Shown one piece after another: positions 1-10,362 of a stretch of DNA of 64,000 nt. A model generated the notes under the pieces. That model was not told the origin of the DNA. It did no database searches and was given only the letters and a program-made list of their open reading frames with translations. This DNA comes from Gnetum montanum (Eukaryota > Streptophyta > Gnetopsida > Gnetales > Gnetaceae): positions 109,752-173,751 of the forward strand of contig MNCI01009064.1 of NCBI GenBank assembly GCA_015680685.1, written 5' to 3'. Numbering within the stretch: position 1 is the stretch's first letter; each line of letters opens with the position of its first letter. The position numbers and the translations under genes were made by a program.

Positions 1-47
1 AAAAATGTGTAAAACAAAAAGTTAAAAGAACTGAGGGCCCCGTATGG

Positions 48-950
48 TTAGCATAGGTGGCCATCTCCCCCATGACTGAGTGGAAAGGGAGAGATCCAAA
101 ATAATGAGCGCCTGTTTGAATTTCTAAGAAGTGTCCAACTTCTTCCAATTGATGATCTTAGATTGAGGGTTGGAAGTTGGCGATGCTCATATTCCAATGT
201 GTCTATGCCTTCGTTGTTGGCATGGTTTTTCTCCTCAGTTCGTTTCATGCATATTTTTCTGCTCCTTCTAGTAGCTGTCAACCACAAGGTGTCTACTACT
301 AGTTGTGTGGTTGCTACATATAGGCATCTTTGTTTCAAAGTTTCAAGAGCACACCTGTTACATGGAGGCATTTCCTCCATGTCATCACCCGATGAATCAT
401 TGTATGTGATGCATGGAACTTTCCTCTTCTCGATCTTTCCACAAATATTTATCTTAGAGATTTCCAAGGAAAGATCGCGAATCCTAAGGCATGCGTCTGC
501 TGTACTTAGCCATGCCCTTCCCATTATAATTGGGAAGTCCCCTTCGTTGTTGTTAACTTCAATCACCAGAAAATCAGCTGGGTAAGACCAAGTACACACA
601 GTGGTGATGATGTCCTCCACCAATCCCAAGGGAATGGTGATGGACTGGTATGCCAGCTCTAGTTGAATGTTGCTCTTCTTAAGTTGGGGCAGGTTCCAGG
701 CGTGATACATCTCTCGTGAAATTAAGTTAACTCCGGAACCTAAGTTAAGAAGAGCCCTATGTGGTTTATTTTCGATGATTTGTAAATAGATTAAGGGACT
801 TCCAGGATTAGTTAGTTTCCTAGGAAGGTGGCCTACCTTGATCCAGTCAGTTACGATATGCGTTAACATAACTGTATGCGTTAAGCTCTGTTGGACTGAA
901 GGGTGCTCCGAAGCGTTAGATGCTGGAGGAGTGTACATGGGCTCAACCAC
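48..950 (-). pseudogene. gypsy aspartic protease region, degenerate
   Basis: This 300-codon minus-strand open frame includes a retropepsin-like segment. A strand reading YLQIIENKPHRALLNLGSG is followed by VNLISREMYHAW, and later by FPIIMGRAWLSTADA, the typical second half of plant gypsy proteases. The catalytic motif, normally D-(L/T)-G-(A/S), reads NLGSG, so the catalytic aspartate is lost. The remainder is a low-complexity linker toward reverse transcriptase, which would lie left of position 1. The original enzyme would have cleaved the Gag-Pol polyprotein in the virus-like particle. This copy is very unlikely to be active. The N-terminal methionine is simply the first in the open frame; the true protein was part of a polyprotein. 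Confidence 0.7.
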
Positions 951-1427
951 TTATTGTTGCTAGAGTTTTTCTGGGCTTTTGGTTCTGAAGAAAGGTCTTC
1001 TCTTTTTATAGTTGTCAAAACTCGCAACGGGTTGAATATTTACAGCTCTCACAGCGTGACGTTGCTACGGTTGAGGAGGAAGTTCCCCGTCCCTTGTTGG
1101 AGCAGGAGGTGTTATGGGAACTACTACTGGTGGAAGAGGTGCGGATGGATTTGGAGGATGGTGTGGGTATGGAGTGTCTCTTGGAGGAGAATGAGTCCTT
1201 CTGAAGTACTCCCAAACTTGGTAGTGACGGTTGGGGGTTGTGTGACTCAAAGAGTCACTTTGAGAAATCGGCTGCTGCACATAATATCCATAAGGATCAG
1301 GCTGCCGGTAAGGGTACTAATGTTTCGGCGATGGCATCCCCCATGACTGTGGGTATTGCCACTGCTAATGTTGTCCGATGGGTTGTGGTGGAGTTCCACT
1401 TGGATAATACGTTAAGGGTTGGTGGAA

Positions 1428-3152
1428 CTACCTTGGGTTACCTTGTGGATAAGGTAACCTTCGGGGTGTTTGCCATTGGTTGAGTCTTGGATTAAGCGCA
1501 TACACCCGAGACTTCTGTAGATGTGAGATGATGGGGCAACATCCCTTAGGATGGTCATAGTGGCAGATCTCACATCCACCTTCATCGTTTATGTCAGAGT
1601 CCACAGCCACATTGGAGTTAGAAATTTTTCCCTTACCCTTGTTATGTGCAGGGCTTAAATCTCTCCACTTTTTCTTACCTTTGTCACTACTTTGTTCTAC
1701 GTTAGACTCTTCTACAATTTTTAAGATAGTTTCAATTTTAGAGTCTAAGGAACTCCATACATCATCTACCTTAGCCGCTATTTCTATTGTGAGCTTTTGA
1801 AGTGGCAAGATCTTTCTATTCACCAACTCTTCGATTGGTGACTCATCCTCTTCATCACAAAATTTCACTTCCTTCTTTCGAAGGGAGGGATCGTGGTTGT
1901 ATTCTTCTGCACTTTCCCTTTTTCGTAGCTCACCTTCTTCTTTTGCTACTTGCTCCAACAAGCGATGTACTTCATGGGCTCTAAGTTGTGATAGTCTCCC
2001 TTGGGCATAAGTCCCAAGGGTTCTTCTCGTTTCATGCCTTAGCCCATCCACGATGTTGTGAAGTTGATCCTGCTGAGCGTACCCATGGCCTGGGCAACGA
2101 TGTAACAATGTATAGTAGCGGGCCATGGCAGCATCCAAGGGTTCATGAGTACCTTGCTTCTAGCCTTGGATCTGTTTATGCAAATTGGACACTCTGGAGT
2201 ACGTTTGATACTTATCGTTAAACAGTTCTAGCATCGTACTCCACCTCCTGATGGTTTCCGGTTCTAAGGATCGGTATGAGCTCTCTTCTTCTTTGGTGAG
2301 TGTCCTTGGGAACAACTTACGTTTTTGCCACTCATTTTCTATATTCTGCAAGGCACAGTCATCGTGGAATGCCTATAAATGTTTTTGCGGATCAGCATTA
2401 TATCCCCCTTCAAATCGTGGGATATTGTTCATGTCTAATCATTTGATCCAACTATCTTTTAAATACCTTGTGGGAATCCTAACTACATCCGTTATGTCAA
2501 GCATACTTCGGGTTGTGAGGAGGGGCTCGTCATGATCATCTCTTTCATGATGCCTGTGATGTCTACGTTGTTCCCTACTCTCCCTACTTCCTTGCCCTTA
2601 TCCTCTCTCTCGACTTTCCCGTTGAGGTCTCTCGTTTTGTCTACCTTTATCTTCTCCATTGTGTTCATGATGGCTACACCTAGATGTGGAAGGAGAGGGT
2701 GAGTGATGTGAAGAAGGGGAAGAAGAATGGAAATCATCGCCATGATGATGTTTCTTGCCTTCTCTTCAGCTGCTACGGCCCCAATCGTGGTGACGATCTA
2801 AGTGCCCGTCCTTAACATGAGTGGTTGTTCCCTCTATGAACATTTGGTGTTCACGGGCATTAGAACCATGGTTATGTATCGATGATCGTAGGTTCTGATA
2901 CCCAACCTCCTCATCATCGTTAGGAGGGGGAACATCATTTACTAAAGAACCTGTTATAAGGGGTTCCTCATCTCCTATTTCGCTAAGGATGTGCGGACCT
3001 TTGCCCTTCAGCAGTGTATGTTGACTCTCTTGCCTTAAGTCCCTCATACGTTGGGCATCTATGGGATAATAATCCCTCATGTCAAAATCGTCTGCAACGT
3101 ATTCAGCATATAATTCAATCATGTCTATCTGTGCCAAGGCACGGAAAAGCAT
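1428..3152 (-). pseudogene. gypsy gag, broken
   Basis: Gag-like reading segments lie in order on the minus strand but in several frames: 3152-2766, 2743-2492, 2351-2160 and 2138-1428. The 2351-2160 segment has the retrotransposon gag core, with SLEPETIRRWSTMLELFNDK. The 2138-1428 segment (236 codons) carries a charged coiled region, a lysine-rich stretch and a zinc-knuckle-like CEICHYDHPKGCCP near its end. Between about 2500 and 2352 a stop interrupts the conserved NIPRFEGGYNADPQKHL motif. Gag would have formed the particle shell; here at least one stop and two frame changes break it. A short proline/serine-rich spacer (about 1015-1280) separates it from the protease. Confidence 0.7.
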
Positions 3153-3504
3153 GCAAGAGACTGATCGATCTGGGGGTCACACGATATTACCTTGCAAATC
3201 TCTCCATCGCAGCTATTCGTCGGGATGGAGGATAAAGGTAAAGTTTGGAATATACTCATCAAGATGAGTATATGTCATCTTATATTGTTGAGGCACTGGT
3301 TAATTTTGGTTATGTGTTTTATGTTACCGACTATCTCTAGTATGGTCCTTAGGTGGTGAGTTGCTCTTATGAGAAGAAGGCATTTTTATTGATGTGCTAA
3401 TTTACCGTTATATAAATTTCTCTTTTGATTAACCCGAAGGTTCGTTTAGGCTCCCAACGATGTGAGTGATATCCTTTATGTTCTATTCAGCGCACAAACA
3501 CTTA
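3153..3504 (-). other. gypsy leader between primer site and gag
   Basis: This untranslated leader of the minus-strand element lies between the primer binding site and the first gag-like codons. No further structure was recognised. Confidence 0.5.
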
Positions 3505-3522
3505 GTCCCCGGCAACGGTGCC
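3505..3522 (-). promoter_or_regulatory. primer binding site (tRNA-Asp-like)
   Basis: The minus strand reads TGGCACCGTTGCCGGGGA immediately inside the LTR end. This matches the 3' end of plant tRNA-Asp apart from one or two positions, the primer typical of Athila/Tat elements. It fixes the LTR boundary and the orientation of the element. Confidence 0.8.
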
Positions 3523-4222
3523 AATGATGAGTGGCGAGGTACCCCTACACTCAACCATACGAAACGAGCGTAGCACGGGCAATCCAGTCGAACTCCGCAG
3601 ACTAAATGGCTACACACCCCATGGAACACTTCGGGTTAATCATTCATTGTCTTCCCAGACTTACTTGTGTTTGTCACGGTGTATGGTTAAGTAAGTCCAA
3701 GGTATATGATTTTTATATCTTTTATGTTTTTCTCCTATGCTATCAAGGTGAAGGGTTGAAAAACTAACTAACTCTAACTAATGAACTAAGTCTAAATTAA
3801 CTAGCATCAGCATTCATTCCCACTTACCGTACACACCCTGAACTATGTAACTGCGGCTACCAAACGCTAATCGTTACTGGGATCACCACGCGTAACGCTC
3901 ATGCTCAAAGTGGTCGTACTGAGGCACTTAACTAGCCTAAGCGTAATGAGCATCCGTTCCTTGACTAGCTGTACACATCCTTAGATGCTCGTAATCAAGT
4001 CGTACTCATTCTGCATTCTAGAAGTTGAGGGTGAGAGAATCTAATTGCGATGAGCAGCCAATTCCTTGATTAGCCGTACACATCCGTAAATGCTCGTAAT
4101 CAAGTCATACTCAGGCCGCGCTACTATAAGGTAATAAATAATAGGTAAGAAATAACATGTAATAAATAATAAGTAATAAAATCCTATTCCATGCACTGCA
4201 AGGTTTATCCACAAAGCTCATC

Positions 4223-4228
4223 TTTATT
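4223..4228 (-). terminator. LTR polyadenylation signal AATAAA
   Basis: The minus strand reads AATAAAGATGAGC. The same block is kept in the solo LTR at 6882-6887, and it lies about 170 bp downstream of the TATA box, where an R-region poly(A) signal is expected. Confidence 0.5.
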
Positions 4229-4394
4229 GCCGTACGCAACTTGCGTTCAGGTACAATGTTGCTCAAATAAAGATCCGTTCACTTGGGGACTCCTATTACG
4301 GGCACATGGAAAATATTCTATCTCAGGAGTGATCAATCTGCCAGAGTTTCCCTACTTCTAGCCTAGGATTAGGAATAAGGGGAGTGCCACCTCT

Positions 4395-4403
4395 TATTTA
4401 TAG
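4395..4403 (-). promoter_or_regulatory. LTR TATA box CTATAAATA
   Basis: CTATAAATA on the minus strand is conserved in the related solo LTR (7055-7063). Transcription would start about 30 bp further on, near 4365. Confidence 0.6.
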
Positions 4404-4417
4404 ATTTGGTGGCGGAT

Positions 4418-4493
4418 CGCGATATCGTGTACACAACATCGCAGGGGAAGACACGATATCGCGTATGCTATATCGCATGGGATGCGATATCGC
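4418..4493. repeat. GCGATATCGC palindrome cluster upstream of LTR TATA
   Basis: Palindromic words occur at 4418-4427 (CGCGATATCG), 4454-4463 (CGATATCGCG) and 4484-4493 (GCGATATCGC), with a further partial copy (ATATCGCATGGGATGCG) between them. On the minus strand they lie just upstream of the TATA box, the place of an LTR enhancer. Confidence 0.65.
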
Positions 4494-5484
4494 GGCTCAT
4501 GCGAATCGCATCTCATCACCTTGTGATGAGGATCGTTCATGATTGTTGGATCTTCTATCTCTCTCTGCAGCTACCAAGAGGTGTTGGATGTCAATTTTTT
4601 TCCTAAGGTGTTCACTTCTCTTATCATGAACACCCACTTTTGTAAAGCTTGTAACTCCATACACTTGGGCACTCAACATTTGTCTATTCCACCTATGTCA
4701 GTTTGTATGTCAATTAATAATCCCATACCTACCCAATATTTTCTATGGAACTTGTTCCTCATTTTGTTTAACTTGAGGACGAGTCATGATTACTTGGACA
4801 TGTTACATGATTAGCAATAAAGATCAAGATTACTTCCATCATTGTAGCATCCACTTAGATTATTGTTGCCTTTAATTATGTACTGCTTTCTTTAGTTAAT
4901 TATTTCCATTTATTTTTATTTACTGTTCCTGTTATTAAGCAGAATGTGTATGCCTTAATCATGAGCATTTAAGTGGAAGTACTTGGTAATACGAAAGCGT
5001 ATTGTTTGGCACAACTAGTGACATGTATGGACAATTAATTAGCCTCACGAAGTCCAAGACATGTATGGACAATTAAGTGCGGATACTCATTACACATAGG
5101 CTAGTTTAGATCTTGTTTTCCATTGTTCATTAGTTTAATTAATTTATCTCTTATCATCATTAGGAGTAGTGTAGAATTAGAAACAACATCATATGCCTCA
5201 CTTTGGGATAAACCATACGTGACAAAGGTACCAGTAGTCCAAGTGGGAAGATAGTGAACTGCGATCAAAGCATAATGATCTAGATGCGACAACTAGTCCC
5301 ATCCATAGAATTCAATTGAATCATGTGTGAACATTTGTGATTCAAATGGTTGAGTGTAGGGGTACCTCATCACTCATCAAATTTCATATATTTTGTCTTA
5401 CTTATATGAATTTTTAAGCCTTTTGACTTCAAAGCATATCTCCAATTCTTTATTTTAGCAACAATATTTTCTTAAGTTGTATCC

Positions 5485-5825
5485 ACTAGCACAATATCAT
5501 CTACAAACAACATACACTAAAATATTTTATCTTCTATTTTCTTTGTTAATTCATCTATAATAATGGTAAATAAATATGGGCTAAGTGCAAACCCTTAATG
5601 TAGACCTATTGTGACTAGAAAATTAGATGTTATTCCACAAGCCATTCTAATTTTAGTCATAACTCCTACATATATGTCTTGAATCAAGTTAATATATTTA
5701 TCAAGGATAGTTTTCCTTTGTAGGGCCCATGAAATAATATCTTTAGGTACTCTATCATATGCTTTTCCCAAGTCAATAAAGATCATATATAGATTTTGTT
5801 TATGATTTCTGAATTTCTCCATCAA
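5485..5825 (-). pseudogene. LINE A1 reverse transcriptase fragment
   Basis: The minus-strand frame 5825-5595 reads FIDLGKAYDRVPKDIISWAL, an RT block found in plant LINEs, and continues to ITSNFLVTIGLH, which in intact elements leads into QG(S/D)xLSPYLF. A stop follows. Further on, 5514-5485 reads MLFVDDIVLV, the catalytic (F/Y)xDD block with both aspartates kept. The protein would have copied LINE RNA at the nick site. Frame changes on both sides make it a pseudogene. Confidence 0.75.
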
Positions 5826-7054
5826 TTATCATATCAAAAAAATAACCTCTATAGTAGATCTTCTTGGCATACATCCAAATTGATTTTCTGATACTATTAA
5901 TTCAAGTTTGAGATACCACTCTATAACTCTCTTCCAAAGCTTAATAGTATAATTCATTAGCTTGATCCCTCTATAGTTTGCACAATTTTATACATCTCCT
6001 TTATTTTTGTAAATGAGAACAACAAAACTTTTTTTTCCAAATGTTAGAGAATTCTCTATTCTTTAAAAGTTTTGTTAAATAGTTGTGTCTACCAAGAGAC
6101 TTCTATATCCCCCAATGCTTTCTAAGATTTTATAGGAATGTTATCCAATCCAACATCTTTTCCATTTTTCATCTTTGATAAGACTATCTTCACCTCAGAG
6201 AAGGAAAGTTCATTAACTAAACCAAAAATTGGTTTTTCTTCTTAGATGTATTCTCTTTGGAAATTATTCATTTAATAATTATTGAAAATAATTTTCCACC
6301 TATTTAAAATTTCATTTTCTTTTACCAAATGATGAGCGGCACGGTACCCCTACGCTCAACCATACGAATATGAGCATTTCACACACGATCCGATCGAATT
6401 CCAAGGACTAAGTGCTTATGCACCCTTGTGGAACAAGGACGAGTTGGTTGATCATTGTCTTTCCAAGCTTACCTCTAGGTCATGATTGTATGGTTAAGTA
6501 AGCTTGAGGCATATGATTTTTATAGCTTTTATGTTTTTATGTCTTGCGCTAGTAGGAAAGGAGAGAGGTAACTAAGTGACTAATTTAACTTAACACTCAT
6601 TAACTAAGTTCTGACTAATCCTAACACTAGCATCCATTCCCACTTGCCGTACACATCCTGAACTAGTGCAACACTGCTGAGATTACCAAATGCTAATCGT
6701 TACTGGGTTACCAAGCGTTGCACGCATGCTCGAAGTGGTCATGCTTGTGTAATTTAATGATTTGCTTAATTGATCAAAATGAATTGTTATGCTAATAATA
6801 GAAATGTAAAGTGCATAAAATAAAATAAATGCATAAGAAAACAAATCTCAGGTGCTGCAAGGATGAATTAAAGAGCTCATCTTTATTGCCATATACAAGG
6901 TGTGCTCAGGTACACAATGCTTGAATAAAGATCTGTCCACACTTAGACCTCTTGCTGCAAGCACTTGGAAAATACTCTAACTTTCAAACAGACTACAAGA
7001 GTTTCACTACTTGACTGCTAAAAGACTTCTTTTCAATTGTGCGCCTGGGCACTG

Positions 7055-7063
7055 TATTTATAG
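7055..7063 (-). promoter_or_regulatory. solo LTR TATA box CTATAAATA
   Basis: CTATAAATA on the minus strand is in the same relative position as in the 3525-5379 LTR. Confidence 0.55.
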
Positions 7064-7075
7064 GCTTGGGAGCAA

Positions 7076-7236
7076 CTACTCTAATAATTAGAGTAACCGC
7101 TCTAATAATTAGAATAACTGCTAGAGTAACCACTCTAATAATTAGAGTAACTACTAGAGTAACCACTCTAATAATTATAATAACTACTAGATTAACTGCT
7201 CTAATAATTAAAATAACTGCTAGAGTAACCGCTCTC
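7076..7236. repeat. tandem near-palindromic AGAGTAAC-CTCTAATAATT repeat
   Basis: About eight imperfect units of AGAGTAACYRCTCTAATAATT lie in a row. The unit contains CTCTAATAATTAGAG, a near-perfect palindrome. The array is directly upstream of the solo LTR TATA box on the minus strand, the same place as the unrelated GCGATATCGC cluster in the other LTR. Confidence 0.8.
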
Positions 7237-8369
7237 ATCACCAAAATTCTTTGATCTTCTTCCTTGATGCATTTGGCATGATTAATATCCTTACATTTCT
7301 TATTCGTAGTTTTTCCCAATTGATAGTTTCTTTGAAAAATTAATATTGTACAATATACCTTTGAAGATCAACATTTAAATTTGGGTTTTAAGAATTAAAC
7401 AATTTTATTTGTAGCAGATTAGAGAAAGATCCTTAATAAAAGTATCTACTTATTTAACTACTGCTATTTATAGACAAAGTAAGGTGGTAATCACATGTAC
7501 TTATATAAGATCTTACCATCTATTGATTGAAATTGGAAGCTAGATTAATCTTTAAAAAGAATAATGCATTTGAAGATTTTGTATACATGCAATAGTGGAA
7601 GATGAAGAACATATTTTTATGAATTTTCCTTTCTTTAATGTCCTTACACTTAAATATAGTATTTAGACAATAACTTTGCCATATTTGTTTAAGTTAGAGG
7701 TATTAATTTCAGGCGATTTTTTTGATGAGGTGTTTAAGACCCATCATGAGCATATCAAAGCCTTGTAATAAAATTTTTTTATCTTATAGACCTTTGTGGT
7801 CTCACAGGAATATAATTAAGCATTTTCATTTACCTTCTTAGGTATGCATAGCCAAATTTGTCTAAACCCCTACCCATTTCCTTTAACTTTAGTCACAAAA
7901 TATAATGCTTGGTGCCTGTTGCCCAATTATATGCCCATTGTCCATCTTTCAACCATTGAAAAGGGGTTTTGACAACTTCAGATAAATATATCTAGATTAA
8001 TCTATAACAACAATGAACTTCACCATCAAAATTCTATAAAACAACAACTTACTCTTAGTCTTTGATAAATAGTAATGGAGTCTAGCACTGACGAGGAAAT
8101 CTTTAGTTATCCCCATAGTGCCCCAGATGATACTTTATTATATGCAATATTTCTAGCATTCTCTCTAGAGCAACACACTCTAGATGAATTGCAGAGCAAG
8201 CTCAAGAACATCAACCTTCAAATTCTTGACTTCATGAAAGATTATATTTAGCAACACTAGTCTTTTGATCTTGAGCCTTGCTATCCTTCAAGTTCATCAT
8301 CATCATCAACCTATCTTTGCAAAAAAGAGAAAAAAATTGGCAAGCAATCCAAAAAAGAAACAAGATTAG

Positions 8370-8450
8370 AAACTTAGAATTGAATCCAAGACCTTTCATT
8401 TTATTGAAAGTAGTATTACCACTACACTATCTAACTAAGTTGAAAAGTTA
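8370..8450 (-). repeat. SINE-like fragment
   Basis: On the minus strand, TTAGATAGTGTAGTGGTAA resembles a Pol III A box and GGTCTTGGATTCAATTC a B box, spaced about as in a tRNA. It is short and diverged. Confidence 0.4.
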
Positions 8451-8650
8451 TGAAACAAATTTTTTATTAATATTTTAAATAGAAAAGGATAGCGATGGGA
8501 CCCTTTTGACAAGTCAAAGGAGATGGGAGGGGGTTTAGACTATTTCATGAGTAGCCTCCCTAGGAAAATTTTTTGTTTACTTAGGATGTTAGATCCTAAA
8601 AATAAAATATATTTTTAAGAAAAAGATTTAGAATATAACATGTTATATTT

Positions 8651-8905
8651 TGAGGAAGTGCTAGAACCCAAAACTTTTATTTTAATAATATTTACCCCTA
8701 AGATATATAGTCAAATTAGAACTTTATAACTCAACATTATCCACCAAGGTTAAGCCCATAACTTAGAACTTCCAAATCAAGGGGGCTTTTGGAACCCAAA
8801 ATAATTGAAACATAAGTACACCCCTAGATTTATAGAAGTTTATAACTCAGTGTTATATAGTAGAAGTTCCAAATCAAGAGTCTTACCACTAGGTTAACAC
8901 CTCAT
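8651..8905 (+). repeat. dispersed repeat, copy 1
   Basis: It shares blocks such as AACCCAAAA, TTTAATAATATTT and TTAGAACTTTATAACTC with copy 2 at 9770-9916. The family was not recognised. Confidence 0.4.
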
Positions 8906-9248
8906 TATTTAGTAGGATATATTTTGCATACGTCACTTCCATTTTCCTTGCTTGAGCTAGGCATTTGTGTCTTCTCATGAATTTGATCAAATTATAATGC
9001 AGATTTGGCTACAAGGCTTTCATGTTTGTAGTAGAATTTTCTTTGAGGTATTTCACTTGCTGCTAGAAAATATTTGCACACTAAAGCTTCCAAATAGAGT
9101 AGAGAATAAGTAGTTGATGACATTTCCAAATGTAAAGAAATGAAGTAGATAAACCATTCTAATCACCAAGAATGGCTTTATTAATGCTTGTTTGAAAGTT
9201 GTTACAAATTCTAGATGTCCATTTTCAAGTATGCTAAGCAATAAGATA

Positions 9249-9264
9249 CACACACACACACACA
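9249..9264. repeat. (CA)n microsatellite
   Basis: A short run of CA dinucleotides followed by TATATA. Confidence 0.8.
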
Positions 9265-9769
9265 TATATAGAGCCTTCACTTCTACAAAGAGAACATTGA
9301 GGGGAAACATTTTTCATATGTTTATGATCAGTGTTGATAGGAAGACCTTGATGAATAAAACACTATAAAAAAATACAAATTTTTGGAAATGTGGGAGCTC
9401 TCCAAATATTTTTTAATTTCCTTATTCAAAAATGTGATGATAATTACATTTTCTAGGCTTTATTGAGTTTGTTATTAATAAAATCATTCTTTGTAATAAT
9501 CCCGTAAGCAACTTTTGAATTAAAAGAAAAAATAGATCCACCATCTTTCCACATGTAAACAATTATCAACTTTAAATAAATTTTCAAGGTTATAAATTAG
9601 TTTTTCAAAATTTTTCCCTATTTCTATTTAAACTATAGAGGCTAGAAGCTTCATTTCAAGTAATTTATCTATCATGCATACGTAGACAAGAAACTACATT
9701 GATACCAAATTTGCTTCAAGTGGTACACAATACTTGGCTGAATAAACTTATGTTTGCAAATATTTAAGG

Positions 9770-9916
9770 GTGTTGAAACCCAAAATATTTTATTTAATAA
9801 TATTTTTCCCAAAGACATATATTCATATTAGAACATTATAACTCCACATTACCACTACAATCGAACTTATAATTGAGAGCTACCAAACAAGAGCGTACTA
9901 GGCTAACATGTCATTT
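9770..9916 (+). repeat. dispersed repeat, copy 2
   Basis: Diverged copy of the 8651-8905 repeat in the same orientation, ending near CTAGGCTAACATGTCATTT, which resembles CTAGGTTAACACCTCATTA in copy 1. Confidence 0.4.
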
Positions 9917-10060
9917 GTCCAAAAAAATCAATTTTTATACATATTAAAAAGGTAACCATTAAAGATGTAAAATATATTGTTTGAAGGAAAGTACATAGGA
10001 TCTATAAACTCAACAATTTGTTAAAAAAAAAGAAAAGGTTAGCACCTTAGAAAAACAAGA

Positions 10061-10269
10061 CTTTGAAGAACTATTACAGGGTGTGAAGCCTACGCTAACT
10101 GAAGATACCTACCCCCGACGCTATACAACAACGACGTAGTCAAATGTGTCACTCGTCCGACAAAAGAAACAGTGCTAAAAACAAAAATGCTTTAACAGCC
10201 TATAACTTGCACAAGCGCTTTGCTGGCATCTGTATGCGTTATCGACATTTAAACCCTGGTTTTGCATAC
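10061..10269 (+). promoter_or_regulatory. presumed MED23 promoter / 5' UTR
   Basis: The stretch directly before the MED23 start is less AT-rich and contains several CpG pairs (ACGCT, CCCCGACGCT, AACGACGTAG), unlike its surroundings. There is no clear TATA box. The exon 1 frame is open upstream to an ATG at 10144, so part of this stretch could be translated. No transcription start can be seen directly. Confidence 0.35.
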
Positions 10270-10362
10270 ATGGACTCCGGGCAAGCCAACTCTGGCGCAA
10301 GAATGGCGTCTTTGCAAGTTATGAAAACGGCTGTGAATGACCTTCTCAATCTCTACTTGGGA
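10270..10362 (+). CDS. MED23: MED23 exon 1
   Basis: Encodes residues 1-31, ending VNDLLNLYLG, a block kept at the N-terminus of plant MED23. The donor is GTACGT and the junction is phase 0. Upstream in-frame ATGs lie at 10144 and 10237. ATG 10270 was chosen because it places the conserved block about 20 residues from the start, as in relatives. Confidence 0.8.

Larger units (their letters stand above)
1..5379 (-). mobile_element. Athila/Tat-like Ty3/gypsy retrotransposon, 5' part
   Basis: Read on the minus strand, the order is LTR (5379 to 3525), primer binding site, leader, gag and protease, and the element then runs off the left edge of the window. Reverse transcriptase, integrase and the second LTR are therefore not visible. 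The tRNA-Asp-type primer site, the long LTR and the gag-protease order fit the Athila/Tat branch of plant Ty3/gypsy elements (family knowledge). All coding parts carry stops or frameshifts, so this copy is dead. It is inserted in a minus-strand LINE that resumes at 5380. Confidence 0.8.
3525..5379 (-). repeat. gypsy LTR, 1855 bp
   Basis: The LTR runs from a TGATGAG terminus at 5379 (minus strand) to CTCATCA at 3525, next to the primer site. Unusually, both ends carry about 35 bp in inverted orientation (3525-3559 and 5345-5379, about two mismatches), including GGTACCCCTACACTCAACCA. A TATA box (4395-4403) and an AATAAA signal (4223-4228) lie inside. The 3' half is clearly related to the solo LTR at 6330-7240. 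Plus-strand base 5380 returns to LINE sequence. Confidence 0.75.
6330..7240 (-). repeat. solo LTR of the gypsy family, 911 bp
   Basis: It starts TGATGAG and ends CTCATCA, and is flanked by perfect 5-bp duplications CCAAA (6325-6329 and 7241-7245). It splits a LINE that reads continuously when the insert is removed. The left half matches 3525-4300 in long blocks such as GGTACCCC-TAC-CTCAACCATACG and GCTCATCTTTATTGCC. No internal region remains, so it is a solo LTR left by recombination. Confidence 0.85.
5380..7325 (-). mobile_element. LINE A1 fragment (split by solo LTR)
   Basis: This minus-strand LINE is the same family as 47165-48860. Segments 5380-6329 and 7241-7325 are continuous with each other when compared with that copy; 6330-7240 is an inserted solo LTR. 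Its 3' end was cut off at 5380 by the gypsy element. It codes for parts of a reverse transcriptase with many stops. Confidence 0.8.
7326..10060. other. AT-rich spacer before MED23
   Basis: No gene was recognised. It holds an antisense SINE-like piece (8370-8450), a diverged repeat pair (8651-8905 and 9770-9916) and a short CA run (9249-9264). Confidence 0.6.

Noticed and set aside
163-585. 140-codon plus-strand open frame
   Set aside because: Antisense of the gypsy protease region.
3525-5379. DNA transposon with 35-bp inverted repeats
   Set aside because: A primer binding site and gag lie directly next to the left end, and a related solo LTR exists at 6330-7240; an LTR explains more.
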